Source: Margaritifera margaritifera (Eukaryota; Mollusca; Bivalvia; Unionida; Margaritiferidae). Taken from it: a stretch of DNA of 64,000 nt. The stretch is taken from contig JAQPZY010001675.1 of assembly GCA_029931535.1 (NCBI GenBank), forward strand, positions 2,384,001-2,448,000, written 5' to 3'. Of this stretch, positions 37,009-48,150 are shown piece by piece; position 1 is the first letter of the stretch; each line of letters starts with the position of its first letter. Below the pieces are notes generated by a model, which was not told where the DNA came from, made no database searches, and saw only the letters and a program-made list of their open reading frames with translations. The translations under genes were made by a program, and so were the position numbers.

Positions 37009-37389
37009 ATGGCAACAGCAGCAGCTATAATTAGTGGGACTATTGTTAACGCCTTAGCATTCACAGGAAGCAATTTTCTATTTTAATTATTTGATCCACC
37101 TGGTGCTAATGATGAAACAGTAATGCATGGTAAAGCAGGTGTGGAATTGCAAATTAAGATCAATGAGTTTGATGAAAACATAGCAAAATCAGGCGAATAC
37201 CTTAATGAAATATTAAGAGAACAAGGTTTGCTTACTAAAAACTTAAATAATTTGGATGTGGATTTTTCTCTTTCTTCTTCTACTCAGCCCGATGCTGTTT
37301 TAGACATTTCTAGACAACCTAAACTGAACGATTTCTACCAGCCTTCTGGTAAACAGATCACGTATGCATATTTATGTCTATTAATGTAG
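37009..37389 (+). pseudogene. Small conserved Polinton protein, copy B
   Basis: Starts MATAAAIISGTIVNALAFTG, a hydrophobic/small-residue N-terminus. A single in-frame TAA at about 37084 follows, then an amphipathic middle (LNEILREQGLLTKNLNNLDV) and a conserved end (QPKLNDFYQPSGKQITYAY). About 126 codons, close to full length. The same architecture is known in uncharacterised small proteins of many invertebrate Polintons, always just upstream of the capsid-like gene. A membrane-active or minor virion role is possible but unproven. Confidence 0.6.
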
Positions 37390-38210
37390 CAATGTGAGTT
37401 AGTATTTATATTGGGTATAAGTATCTGTAAGGAGTGATCGAACTTTGTGGATAAATAAATGGCAACATATGGACAACATGTAACTCCTCACAAACAAGAA
37501 AAAATAACACAAGGTGTAAAATACCTTAATCAAACTCATCATTTTATTACATATAATCCTAGCAGTATTAAACATGAACAAAATTTACATGTGGTAATAA
37601 CTAGATTAGAACCTAATATTGTGACTGTACAATTTTTTTTTTTTTTTTTTTTTTTGTTTTGTTTTTTTTTTTTTTTTCGTTCTATATGAAGATCTAAGGA
37701 GATGCTAATAAACTTATGTTGTACAAAAGTTTTGGAAAGAAGGTTTCTTTGAGATATAACAATTTCTTACGGTAGTGATGATATTTGCAAACTAACTGAT
37801 TGCAAAATGTTATGATATTTAAAGATTTGTGGTTACCAACATATGTGAGAATAAATACAATAGAGCAAGGTATTATGAGTGAAACACTAAGAACGTTAAG
37901 ATCAGGAGCAGCTAATGTGCAGAACACTGGTACTGAAGCTTTTTCGTTTATCGGATATTGTAAGAGTTTTAGAATAAAACTTGATTTCCAGATGCTGGCA
38001 GATCATTTTCCATTGTATCCTGTTATTCTTCCTCGAGACTTATAAGTTACGATTACATTAGAGAAAGAGCCTGAAGTGATAGCTGGTGCTAACCAGGATT
38101 ATGAATTGGAGATTATTTGTCTTCGGTACTATGCAATAACTTCGGATATAATAGCTAACTCTATTAACAAAAAGTATAGAAATGGACTTCCTTTCTTTTA
38201 TGACTACATT

Positions 38211-40886
38211 TATTTTGTCAGATCATTGTGTTGTATGCTTTACGATGGAATTTAATACTGTTAATGATGCCGAAGCAACATTTCTGAAAGAAAGAGAATA
38301 TAAAAGTATAGAGGGTAAATATGTTTGGCGACCTGAGTTCACGACTGAATATACATCAAAATTAAGTGACGATTCTGTAACCGAACAACTTGAAATTATT
38401 AACGAACAATTACTTGATGATGTTAACGCTGAGATTATTGAAAACATTTTGTCGGCACTACATGATATTTTTCACAATGTTTGTTTGCCAATCTTCAAAA
38501 GACTTAAAACATGTCATGTTAGAGTGCCAAAGAAATATGATGAAAAAAAAATCCTTGGTTTAATGATATATATGAAGACAAAAGGTTAATTTTTATGAGT
38601 AAATTGAATCATTATCGAGTTGTAAAAACACCTAAAGCAAGACAAGAAATGGCCGGTGCAAGATCAGACTATAAAAAACTACTACGAAAATATAGGCATG
38701 AATATGATGAACTTAAAAATTAGAATTTGAAAAAGCAACATTTAATGATGCAAAGTTATACTGGAAAATGTTAAAAGATGCTGTTAATCCTAACCCCTCA
38801 AATATTACAATGGATACTTTTGAAAAATATTTTAAAGCTGTAAACAGTTCTAATGATCACTGGTTTATACCAGATAAGGATGTTTTACATTTTAATGAAG
38901 GATATGTAAAAGGAGATTTTAACATCATGTTTAATGAACTAAATCAAGATATTTCCCTTCAAGAGGTAGAAAAAGCTTTACATTAAATAAAAGTAGGCAG
39001 CAGTGCTGGTCCAGATATGATTATCAATGAGTTTCTTTACCATGGCAAAGATATACTTTTAAATACATTTTGTAATTTATTTAATGCTGTATTTAAAACC
39101 GGTCACTTTCCAGATATGTGGTCTGACGGTCTAGTTATACCATTGCATAAAAAAGGCAATTTAGATGATGTTAATAATTATAGAGGTATAACGCTTCTTA
39201 GTTGCACAGGTAAATTATTCACACGTATAATTAATAATAGACTTACTGCCTGGGCAGAAAACAATCATGTCTTTACTGAAGCACAGGCAGGATTTGAAAA
39301 AAACATGAGTACAGTTGACAATATTTTTATTTTACATGGGCTTATCTCACATATCATTAATCAAGGTAAAAAATTATTTTGTGCGTTTATTGATTTCACC
39401 AAAGCGTTTGATTATATAGTAAGGGATAACGTATGGTATAAACTAATAAAGCTTGGTTTAAGGGGAAATATTTTAGATATAATCAAATTTAAGTACAGCA
39501 ATGTAAAGTCAAGAGTTAAATATGATAATAAGTTAAGTGATGAATTCTCTTGAATTCTTGGTGTCCGGCAAGGTGAATGTTTATCACTATTTCTGTTTTC
39601 AATATTTGTAAATGATTTAGAGGAAGAGTTTGCCATGCATGGTATTGAAGGTATAGATATTGGCATGTTACATCTTTTTATTCTTTTATACGCAGATGAC
39701 ATTACCATCTTTTCAGGTTCGCCCGAAGGTCTTCAATCCGGGTTAAATTATTTGAAAGATTATTGTGCTGAGTGGAACTTGTGGTGAACACCTCAAAAAC
39801 AAAGGTTATGGTTTTTAGAAAAGGTGGTACTTTACCTAGAAATATGGAATTCACTTACTGTAATGAAAAACTGGAAATTGTAAATAAGTTTACATATCTC
39901 GGACTTGTTATGACGTCTGGTGGTGCCTTTACTGAAATACAGACAACATTGGCAGGGCAAGCCAAAAAAGCGATATTTTTACTTGAAAAATACCTTTTTA
40001 AATTTACGTCCTTAAAAACAAGCCATGTCATGAATCTTTTTGATAGACTGATAAAACCTATCTTAAATTATTGTTGAAAGGTTTGGGGATATATTCCTGC
40101 TAAATGCATTGAAAGAGTGCATTTACATTTTTGTAAAAAGATATTCGGAGTGAAGAAGACGACACAAAATGATTTTATTTATGGGGAGTTAGGGCGTAGT
40201 CAATAGATTTTATTACACTGTGAAGTATTGGTTTAAGATATTAGAGGTAAAGGAGGACAAATATATAAAATATATATACCAAATGATGTTGAACGATTTA
40301 GAAGCTCTACCCAATAAAGTAAATTGGGCATATTTAGTTAAAGATTTATTGTCAAGATTAGGATTCTATGAAGTTTGGGTTAACTCAGGGGTCGGCAACA
40401 TTGACATATTTTTACAGTAATTTAAATTAAGGCTATCTGACAATTTTATCCAAAATTGGATGGATCGTCTTAAAAACAGTAGTCGAGCATTATTTTATAT
40501 AAATATTGCAAATTTCGGATCAAAACTTTACCTTGATAGCATCCATTCTTTGAAATATAGAAATACAATTGCTAAATTTAGAGTATCCTCTCACAGACTC
40601 GAAGTTGAAGCGGGTAGATGGACGAGACCATATAAACCAATTCATGATAGACTTTGTTCTATGTGCAACCTCATTGAAGATGAATATCATTTTGTCCTTG
40701 AATGCGTATTGTATAAAGATCTAAGAGCCAAATATATAGAGAAATATTTCAGAAAAAGACCAAATATGTTTAAATTTATAGAACGTATGAATATCCAGAA
40801 TACTAGAATTTTGAATAATTTGGCCATTTACATTTATAAAGCTTTTAATAATAGAAATACCGTCGTATATGCAAAGATCATGTAAA
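38211..40886 (+). pseudogene. LINE reverse-transcriptase ORF, broken
   Basis: Order of remnants: end of the AP-endonuclease (SDHC), a linker, then RT fingers (PLHKKGNLDDVNNYRGITLL, about 39140). Next are AFIDFTKAFD (about 39390), GVRQGECLS (about 39560) and the catalytic YADD (about 39690). The thumb follows (NTSKTKVMVFRKGG, about 39787), and a C-terminal Cys/His cluster CSMCN...H...C (about 40650-40700) gives a CCHC-type motif. Stops or frame breaks occur near 38587, 38722, 38984, 39551, 39784, 40076, 40204 and 40418. The YADD residues themselves are intact, so death came from accumulated breaks and 5' truncation. Confidence 0.85.
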
Positions 40887-41148
40887 TATTTTGACTGACC
40901 ACCATTTCAATATGAATTTGAATTACATAACCCCTGATTTTAACTTACTACCTTTAATAATGTAGATATCTCTTTCTCCCTACGAAGAAGTTTTGTGAAT
41001 TAATCTGCTTATTTCATTTGCATGGATTTGCATCTGCATGCATATGTAATGTCGTTTCTTACTATGATTTCTTTGTATATTGTAGACTATAGATGATGAT
41101 ACATTGTTGTTTATTGTACTATCTGCCATTCAATTCAATTCATTGAAA

Positions 41149-41244
41149 AATGTATCCTCACAGTCCGTTTGGGCTATTGGAATGTATCCTCACAGTCCGT
41201 TTGGGCTATTGGAATGTATCCTCACAGTCCGTTTGGGCTATTGG
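41149..41244. repeat. LINE 3'-end tandem repeat, 3 x 32 bp
   Basis: Three identical units of AATGTATCCTCACAGTCCGT plus TTGGGCTATTGG lie 20 bp before the LINE end. Short terminal repeats of this kind occur in several non-LTR clades in place of poly-A. Confidence 0.95.
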
Positions 41245-41717
41245 AATGAATAAAGACTCTTCTTCATTACAAGAAAGAGAATAATTGACGTAGCTGGTGA
41301 TACAAACTTACCAAATGTCATACTTGATTCACCAAGAATGAGTTTAAAAGGAATTTTGATACCATGTAGAAAAAAATAGACTGATCATGAAAAGTACTGA
41401 AATTCAGCAATAGATCAATACTCTTGAAGGATTACCAAATTTGTTTTATTCACAGGGGTATAAAATGAAGCAACAGTTTAATGAAGCAAAGAAATATTTG
41501 TTTCACGAACAACACAAACACAAGGAGATTAGTAATATCACTGTAAATAATGTGTACACAAATCCTCATTGATTGGATCTAAGAAGCACTAATATATTAC
41601 ATGGAACAGATGCACATATAAATATTCAGAACAACGAGTTAAAAGCTATAATGTTTATTTCATTTGTATTTAAATTTGTACAAGATTAATAAATGGATAG
41701 AATATCTGCTAGCCAAT

Positions 41718-42144
41718 AGGTTCAGGTGCGATTTTCAAAATGTGTGTATGTGTAATAAGAATGAATTAATTGATGATTAATGTATAATGTGGATATGTAA
41801 AAAGGAAATAAAAGTAAAGAAAAGTAAAGCAGAGTAACATGTAAATAAACGTATTTAAATCAAAAGTGATAAAACCTTGATCAAAGATCGCACAACTTAG
41901 TTGCTGTTTTATTTAAACCATTTGCTAACTTTATAAATAAATATAACAATCCCAAATCTATAAAGTATTGGTTCTTTTGCAACACAGTTTTCTCACTTTA
42001 TAATTGAGGAACATTCCAAGTTAAGATATAACATCATTAAAAATGAAATCACTACTATTATATATGGGAAGAATTTCTTGATTTTCCAAAAGATACAACT
42101 AAGACAAAAATATTTTTATCATTCCATTAGTTCTTAACAAATAA
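41718..42144. other. Spacer between capsid-like and ATPase genes
   Basis: AT-rich and stop-rich. One short readable scrap (HSKLRYNIIKNEITTIIYG near 42010) may be part of another decayed Polinton gene. Otherwise nothing is recognised. Confidence 0.35.
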
Positions 42145-42705
42145 ATGATGTACTTCAAAGATCTTCACAAAATGATAATATGCGTTGTAACCAATTGTGG
42201 AAAAACATAGTATGCACTAGATTTAATAGAAAGTGGTGAATATAAAGGATCTTTTGACATTATTATCATGCTATGTCCAATATTTATTTATAGCAAGACT
42301 GTTAATAAAAAATGTTTTCATGAAAGCAATGTTGAAGTAATAGTTGATCCTTGTGAAAACGTCGATAAATGGTTATAGTTAATAATTACTGTTTATCAAG
42401 GAACAAATACTTTGTCTCTTAGTGATGACTATGCTAATTTACATACGGTAAAAAAGCGGGCAACAAACATGACTAAACTAGCATTTAGTGGTAGATACTA
42501 TGGAATATCTGTATGGTTAATAGTTCAAAAATACAATCCAGAAATAAAAGACCTTAGAGACAATGTTAAGGTTTTAGTGGCATTTTATTCAAAAGATAAA
42601 AAGTCAACAGAAAATATTTTTGAGGAAAATTATGTTCTACCTTCAGTCCTGAAAGATGACATAGTTGAAAAGCTAAAAGAAATTTACCCCCCCCCCCTCC
42701 AATAA
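42145..42705 (+). pseudogene. Polinton packaging ATPase (FtsK/HerA, A32-like), copy B
   Basis: Reads in one frame from MMYFKDLHKM at 42145 with only two in-frame TAG codons (42208 and about 42376). The Walker A loop is VVTNCGKT, so the first Gly of the usual loop is replaced but Gly-Lys-Thr is kept. ALDLIESGEYKGSFDIIIML, CPIFIYSKT and VEVIVDPCENVDKWL follow. A Walker-B-like pair of Asp is in SLSDDYANLHTVKKR, and then the sensor-like segment AFSGRYYGISVWLIVQKYN. The end (ILRDNV/VAFYSKDKK region) is cut by a C-run, losing the final helices that copy A still shows. Such ATPases package DNA into capsids. Confidence 0.75.
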
Positions 42706-42819
42706 ATACATTTTTTAGAGAGACTTGAATTAATATTGCATATCTCATGGTGGTAGGAACTAACTAAATTCATCCCTTGGTGATTTATAGTTTGGCTAAA
42801 TAAACAATCTTTGTGCATT
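42706..42819. other. Convergent junction between ATPase and polymerase genes
   Basis: A short AT-rich gap where the plus-strand block meets the minus-strand block. No terminator signal is evident. Confidence 0.4.
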
Positions 42820-45700
42820 TTTAATTTTAAATTTGTTTTAATTATACATTTCTTAGTACCCTTGCATACTTTCTTTACCTGTCAGTTCTTAAAGCACATA
42901 GCTTACGTCTAAGTCCACAAAATTCTTGTATTAGAGTACAATTCGATTTATCTTTAAAAAGTCCCGGTATTTTTCTAAATTTTATTTTATCTATGGTATA
43001 TTGAAAATATTATCATTGTGTCGTAAAACTGAATATTTTTCTTTATATCATCATACAAATTATATGATTTTCTACATGAATACATCAGTCATTAGAAATT
43101 TCATATTATGACCATAAACGTTTATTAGCTAATTGTAATAGAAGTCATACATTAACCATTTACTTACTTAGTAATTTAAAGCCACTATAAATTGGCTTTG
43201 TTAGTTTTATTGTTCATACTTGCTAATACCATATCTTCATCTATTATAGTTCTTCTCTCAAAAGAGATACCATTTTCTAGTTTAAATATTTTTCACCCAT
43301 ATATATTCTTACTTTAGTTCTCTTTCCAAGATTTCCACAGACTAAATTACTGATATTTTAAAGAAAAGAATTTCAAAATTATTTGTTTCTTTTGCCTTAA
43401 TCTCGCTTTGAAATCGATATATGATTTTACCCATGGTTTTAGATCAAGTAATATAATTATGTGTATCTTCTTCAGCTTTTATTCATAACCGAAGTTACAA
43501 CTTTAAATTTGTATAGTGAATAACATGTTTTGTTTTAGTGTACATGCGAATTTATCCACTGGAGTATTTGTTATTTCCTTTCATATAGTAATTTCGTTTG
43601 TAATGGAGATAATTCAGACAAATCTGGGGCTAATATTTCAGCTGCAAGATGATACAGTGGCGCCCGTGGGTCAATGTTCTTTAGTGGCGCCACTACCGAG
43701 GTGCCCGGGGCAATGTTCTTTACTGGCGCCCCTACTATGCCACAGATAACAGATAACAGTTTTAAAACAAAAAGGTTCCCGACGGCGCCCGCCCCCCCCC
43801 CTCGCCCGATGCCCGGGAGCAATTGTCCCCTCTCGACCCCCCGTCGCGCCGCCACTGAGAGGATAGTCTTTAAAATAATCATGAAGTTGTAACGGAATTT
43901 TCCAATCAATTTCTTCTAAAATTATATCGATTTCGTTATCATCTTTCTAATGCGTTTTACTTTTCCTAATGTTTTATCTGCTGTTTATCTGCCCGTCTTA
44001 AGCTATTTATATATATTACTATGAACATTGCCTTTTAATATGGATTATTGGTGTAAAATATGCAATATAAGACTATAGTTGTGAGTTCCTATATTCTCCA
44101 TCATGCATCTTTTTTATCACTAGAACACAAACCATTGTTTGTTTTTGCATAGCTGTATGAAATAATACTGATTCCTCTTAATCCTGATTTAACAATTAGA
44201 AACATGTCGTAGTTTGTTAAAAGTTCTAATTCTACACTAGTTATTTTTAAAGTAGCAGCATGTTCTAATCCAGGAGCAATACAATAATGTGCAGAATTTA
44301 ATTTGAAGTTGTTCAAAAACCCAGATCTACGTTTTTCAAAAATATTGCACAGCATTAGCAAATCTTTTTCAAACGAAGTAATCGTGATGATCTCGGAGCG
44401 TTACGAGAATGAAATGTTTCGTGACATCTTTTACATATTTGTAATCGTCTTTGCTAATTCCTGATCCTGTATGATTTAAATATTTTTCAAATTTAGCTAG
44501 TGTAGTCTCTTTAAACTATTGAAATGAATCCATATATTCATAACGATATATGTCTTTTCTTAAATATTTTGGTTGCATACTACTAAAATTATTATTTCCG
44601 TAAATTTATCAACACTTAGAGTTTTTGCAAGTTGCTCTAAAGATTCTTCCATAAAACAAAAACTATCAACAAATGTAATTGTTCTTTTTACAAAAGCATT
44701 TTTTCCATATTTTCAAACCTATCAACTGCAACATTTTTTCAAAAATGAAATATATTTTTCATCATTGTTTGGGATAACAGTTACTTCTTGTTCCGGATCA
44801 TTGTTTGCCAGCATCTTTACGAATAAGCGTGAATCATACCCAGATAAGATATAAATAAATATATATATTTTCTTTGGATATTTGTAATTAAAGTTACAGT
44901 CGCATATGCGCTGGTCCTCTTTATTTATCCATCAGTTAGGTGGCCATGATCTCTAACTTTATAATTGTTTTGTCCATCAATTTTTTATCACCACTAATTG
45001 TTTCCTTTCACAAATTGGAAAAATAATAGTTGAGAGTTTTTTCACCTTACTTTGTGAATAATTCCTTTGGCATTGTTAAATCTTAATTCCTCATAGATAG
45101 TTTCTAGTGTCAATTGTCTTTGCTCATAAAATTTTCCTATACAATCCTCTCCTCTGTAAACTATTGACTCATGTTGAGTTATAACTGACTTTATGTGTGT
45201 ACAAAGTCCTAATGAAACGTGCTTTTCTCTATATCTATCAAGGTGAGGTGTTAAATAATTTACGCTATTGAATATATAGTTTGAATATCTACTTAGTTCT
45301 TGACCAAATTATGTGGGTAATATATCAAACATCTTTTCAATAAAATCATCCATTCAATTTCTGTTTATGTTTATAACTCTAATTCTATGGTAAAACACTA
45401 AAGTATGATCATTATATTGATTAAGCAGTGCTAATAAAATAAATTAGTCAAGTTGAACAGTTACAGATCTAAATGTCCTAAGCGTTCCGCTGATTATTTT
45501 TCTTAAAAATGGTTCAATATCATCAAAATATATTCACTGATCCTGATTACGCTCTACATAAAATCTGTATTCATCTGCATTTTTTCTAAAAGAATCAGCT
45601 ACTCTTTCCACTACAAGTTTTCATTTGCATTTACGAATAATTACATAAGTTTCCGTCTTGTACGATGCTTAATTAATGGGGGTAATAATTTACGTGTTTT
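42820..45700 (-). pseudogene. Protein-primed family B DNA polymerase of Polinton
   Basis: The minus strand shows the whole gene in fragments. N-terminal part: HVSLGLCTHIKSVITQHESI and VYRGEDCIGKFYEQRQL (about 45200), then RDHGHLT (about 44940) and FNYKYPKKIYIY. Exonuclease/spacer part: FIDSFCFMEESLEQLAKTLS (about 44660), ISKDDYKYVKDVTKHF (about 44440) and the open segment 44101-44361 (CNIFEKRRSGFLNNFKLNSA, HYCIAPGLEHAATLK). Palm and C-terminus: a YxxxNNLY-like remnant (about 44035), IPLQLHDYFKDYPL (about 43890), HVIHYTNLKL (about 43490), MYDFYYN (about 43160) and LFKDKSNCTLIQEFCGLRRK (about 42930). At the catalytic DTDS position it reads TDVF, so the second Asp is lost. A MITE interrupts it at 43655-43857. 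Confidence 0.8.
43647..43865. mobile_element. hAT MITE inside the polymerase gene
   Basis: A GC-rich 203-bp element (43655-43857) with ends CAGTGGCG and CGCCACTG. It is flanked by AGATGATA (43647-43654) and AGAGGATA (43858-43865), an 8-bp target-site duplication with one mismatch. The interior is a run of GGCGCC words and a C-tract. Polymerase sequence is readable on both sides. Confidence 0.85.
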
Positions 45701-45956
45701 CTATTTTTAAATGTTACTATGCAATACTGAGATCATTTATTTTACAAACGTTTTTTTCAAACTTTTTCCATTTATTTTCACCACTACGTTGTTTCCGTAC
45801 TACAATTTTTGATCATTTTTGTTTCTGCTTTTTTTTAATCTTTCTTATCTTTTCTAACTATGATATTATCTGAGGGCTTCAAACTGATAAAAGAATCATC
45901 AAACCTTTTCCATGTAAGATAAAAATTAATTTGTACTATTTGTAATTTTACTAATT

Positions 45957-46987
45957 ATCTTTTTTCAATATGCCCTCTTGTAGTGTAAAGAGATCACTCA
46001 TTTTCATAAAAGATTCCCTTAATTTCTCCACCACCTAAATCTTCTCATTTATGTACAGCAGGGTGTCATACATTTACTTCATTAATCTTACAAACCTCTT
46101 CTGTAAAATTTGGAGGATATTCTTTACTCTGAAAAATTGATTTATATCTCAAAAACCTTACACTCTATCCAGTGTTTAATTTAGGTCTTCAAAAAATATC
46201 GGTTGTTAAATATCCAAACAAATTATTTCATAATTTTGATCTGTGTACCTCTTTTATTGTTTCAGCTGATGCCATATCTATAGATCTGTGATAAGTATTG
46301 TTATATCCATCAATAAGGTGTTGAACAACTACAATGCATTTCTAGTTTCGTTTTTTGTAAAATATTTCCACATCCTAGTTTTTAGCGCTGTATTAAATCT
46401 GTCTGTTACAGATGCTTTATTTCTTTAAAATATTTTTTTTTAAAGTATTTAACAGCTTCCTTTTTAAGGAGGTCTTTTACGTCTTTGTTATATAATTGCC
46501 TTCCTTCATTAAATTGTAATTTATCTGGTTTTATTTCATTAAACGTTTGTTTTAAAACATCTCGTACTTCTTCATCTGTCTTTGTTTTTAATTTTACAGC
46601 CCAAGAATATCTTGAAAAATACATCTTTAAGATTAAAAAAATTTGTATCCATTATTTTTATTCTGATATGGTCACATATCATCAATAACAGATTGCCACT
46701 GATAATCAGCGTGTATAACATAAACCTTTATAAATTACAATGTCTTTTTTGCATGTTCATGCTGTGTGTATGCCTCGTGAGCTGTTAACCCTTTATTTAA
46801 ATCAGAGTATTTTATAATTTTGTATCCTTTTTATATAACACCATAATTGTCTGATATTTTTGAATGCAAGTGGACATTTTGGACCATAATACAAAAGTCA
46901 TAAATCATTTTGCTCGGGATAATTGGTAGTAATAATATCCAAAAAAAGTTTAGTAGCACGGTGTTGAGCATTTGTTTGATCGCCCAT
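45957..46987 (-). pseudogene. Polinton integrase (retroviral-type DDE)
   Basis: Starts MGDQTNAQHRATKLFLDIIT at 46987 on the minus strand. ALAFKNIRQLW-like and AHEAYTQHEHAKKT remnants follow. The catalytic core then has QWQSVIDDM (first Asp kept, about 46690), NNGYKFF, RYSWAVKLKTKTDEEVRDVL and PDKLQFNEGRQLYNKDVKDL (about 46500). In the last of these the usual second catalytic Asp is replaced by Asn. ASVTDRFNTALKTRMWKYFT (about 46380) has Asp for the catalytic Glu. C-terminal part: LIDGYNNTYHRSIDMASAE, FLRYKSIFQSKEYPPNFTEE and EDLGGGEIKGIFYENE (about 46015), typical of the family's SH3/chromo-like tail. Frameshifts are numerous. Confidence 0.8.
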
Positions 46988-47054
46988 ATTTTAATTGTTT
47001 TTATTCATATCAACATTACAAAATGATGAATATATAGCTTTTATTATAATAATT

Positions 47055-47311
47055 TAAAAGTAAAATATGGTGACAAAATAAAATTGTTATATACTGATGC
47101 AGACCAATTAATAATAGAAGTATTTACAGATGATGTATATGAAGAAAAAAGATACACATCTTGATGATACAGCTGAATACAGCTGAACGATCATTTTCTA
47201 AGAAGTACAAAGAACTTTAATGTGTATGGTAAATTTAAAGATGAGGCAAATTGTAAAAGTGTTACTGAAATTATAGTACGAAAAACAAACATGTATTTAA
47301 TTATATTTTCA

Positions 47312-47357
<46 letters not shown>

Positions 47358-47626
47358 TTAAGAAGAAGAAGAAGAAGAAGAAAAATAATGCAAGAGCAAA
47401 TGGTGTAACTTATAGAGGAATACAATCAAATTTAACACATGAGTTGTATGACAATGTTTTATTTTATGGAAAACAAATAACAAGTAAAATGCATAAAATA
47501 AGATCCCAAAAACATAACTTGGATCTGTTTGAAATAAATAAAACTAGTCTAAGCGCATTAAATGATAAAAAGTATAATATTGATGGTATAAATCAATATT
47601 CTTTTGGTCATTATAAAATTTATTAA
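47055..47626 (+). pseudogene. Second Polinton DNA polymerase C-terminus, plus strand
   Basis: Reads VKYGDKIKLLYTDADQLIIE and VFTDDVYEEKRYTS (palm motif region, with TDAD where TDTDS is usual). After a frame change come YGKFKDEANCKSVTEIIVRK and, past an (AAT)15-type run coding poly-Asn, GVTYRGIQSNLTHELYDNVL. The end is MHKIRSQKHNLDLFEINKT and LSALNDKKYNIDGINQYSFG. This corresponds to the same C-terminal region that the minus-strand polymerase already contains at 42.8-43.2 kb. It must therefore come from another Polinton copy or an inverted duplication. Confidence 0.7.
47309..47356. repeat. (AAT)n followed by (GAA)n inside polymerase relic
   Basis: An AAT run of about 15 units followed at about 47359-47381 by an AAG/GAA run, both within the plus-strand polymerase C-terminus. 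Confidence 0.95.
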
Positions 47627-47713
47627 ACAAAAATGTATTCAGGAAAATTGAAACCATTTTATATTAAAAATATTTTTAAGCCATTTTATATTTTATTTAA
47701 ATAGTTTAAAATA

Positions 47714-47847
<134 letters not shown>

Positions 47848-48150
47848 AATAAAAGAAGTAATAAACCTAGAAGGGAATCCTACATGGGAAAAAAATTAAG
47901 CCACAAACTTTACAAACATACCACTCAATTTATTTAACAAAACGAGTATACATAAAAGCTCAGCCACAATCGACATTTTACCTGCTACTTAGGTTTCTTT
48001 GCAAAATGAAAAATGGTGGGGGGTCACATCTTGGTGAGTTATTTTGTTTTGTGAAAAATTGTGAAAGTACTAATCATACCTACCTGATTTTTTTTAAAAA
48101 AATGTTTGAAAATAGTGGGAATCACATGTTGGTGAGCTATGGTGTTTTGA

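Larger units (their letters stand above)
38211..41264 (+). mobile_element. 5'-truncated non-LTR retrotransposon (LINE)
   Basis: Inserted in the capsid-like gene of relic B. The 5' end falls in the last part of the endonuclease domain (LSDHCVVCF). The 3' end carries three 32-bp repeats and the tail AATGAATAAAGACTCTTCTT, with CATT at both junctions as a possible short duplication. There is no poly-A tail. Clade is uncertain (CR1/I-like by style). Confidence 0.85.
37459..41717 (+). pseudogene. Capsid-like protein of Polinton, copy B, split by a LINE
   Basis: Part 1 (37459-38210): a start Met (MATYGQHVTPHKQEKITQGV), then after a poly-T tract and frame change VMIFKDLWLPTYVRINTIEQ, NTGTEAFSFIGYCKSFRIKL and ADHFPLYPVILPRDL. 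It breaks off in FFYDYI. Part 2 resumes at about 41265 after the LINE: RKRIIDVAGDTNLPNV, SPRMSLKGILIPC, LPNLFYSQGYKMKQQF and LDLRSTNILHGTDAHINIQN. Copy A lacks the LINE and reads through this point, confirming the insertion. I assign it to the Polinton capsid family (probable double jelly-roll major capsid protein). Order and length fit, but fold assignment needs a profile search. Confidence 0.6.

Noticed and set aside
43516..43909. GC-rich open frames with Pro/Gly/Ala-rich translation
   Set aside because: The frames lie across the hAT MITE inserted in the polymerase gene; composition reflects the MITE.
47222..47626. Poly-Asn/poly-Lys protein as a distinct gene
   Set aside because: The flanks are polymerase C-terminus; the homopolymers are microsatellites within that relic.
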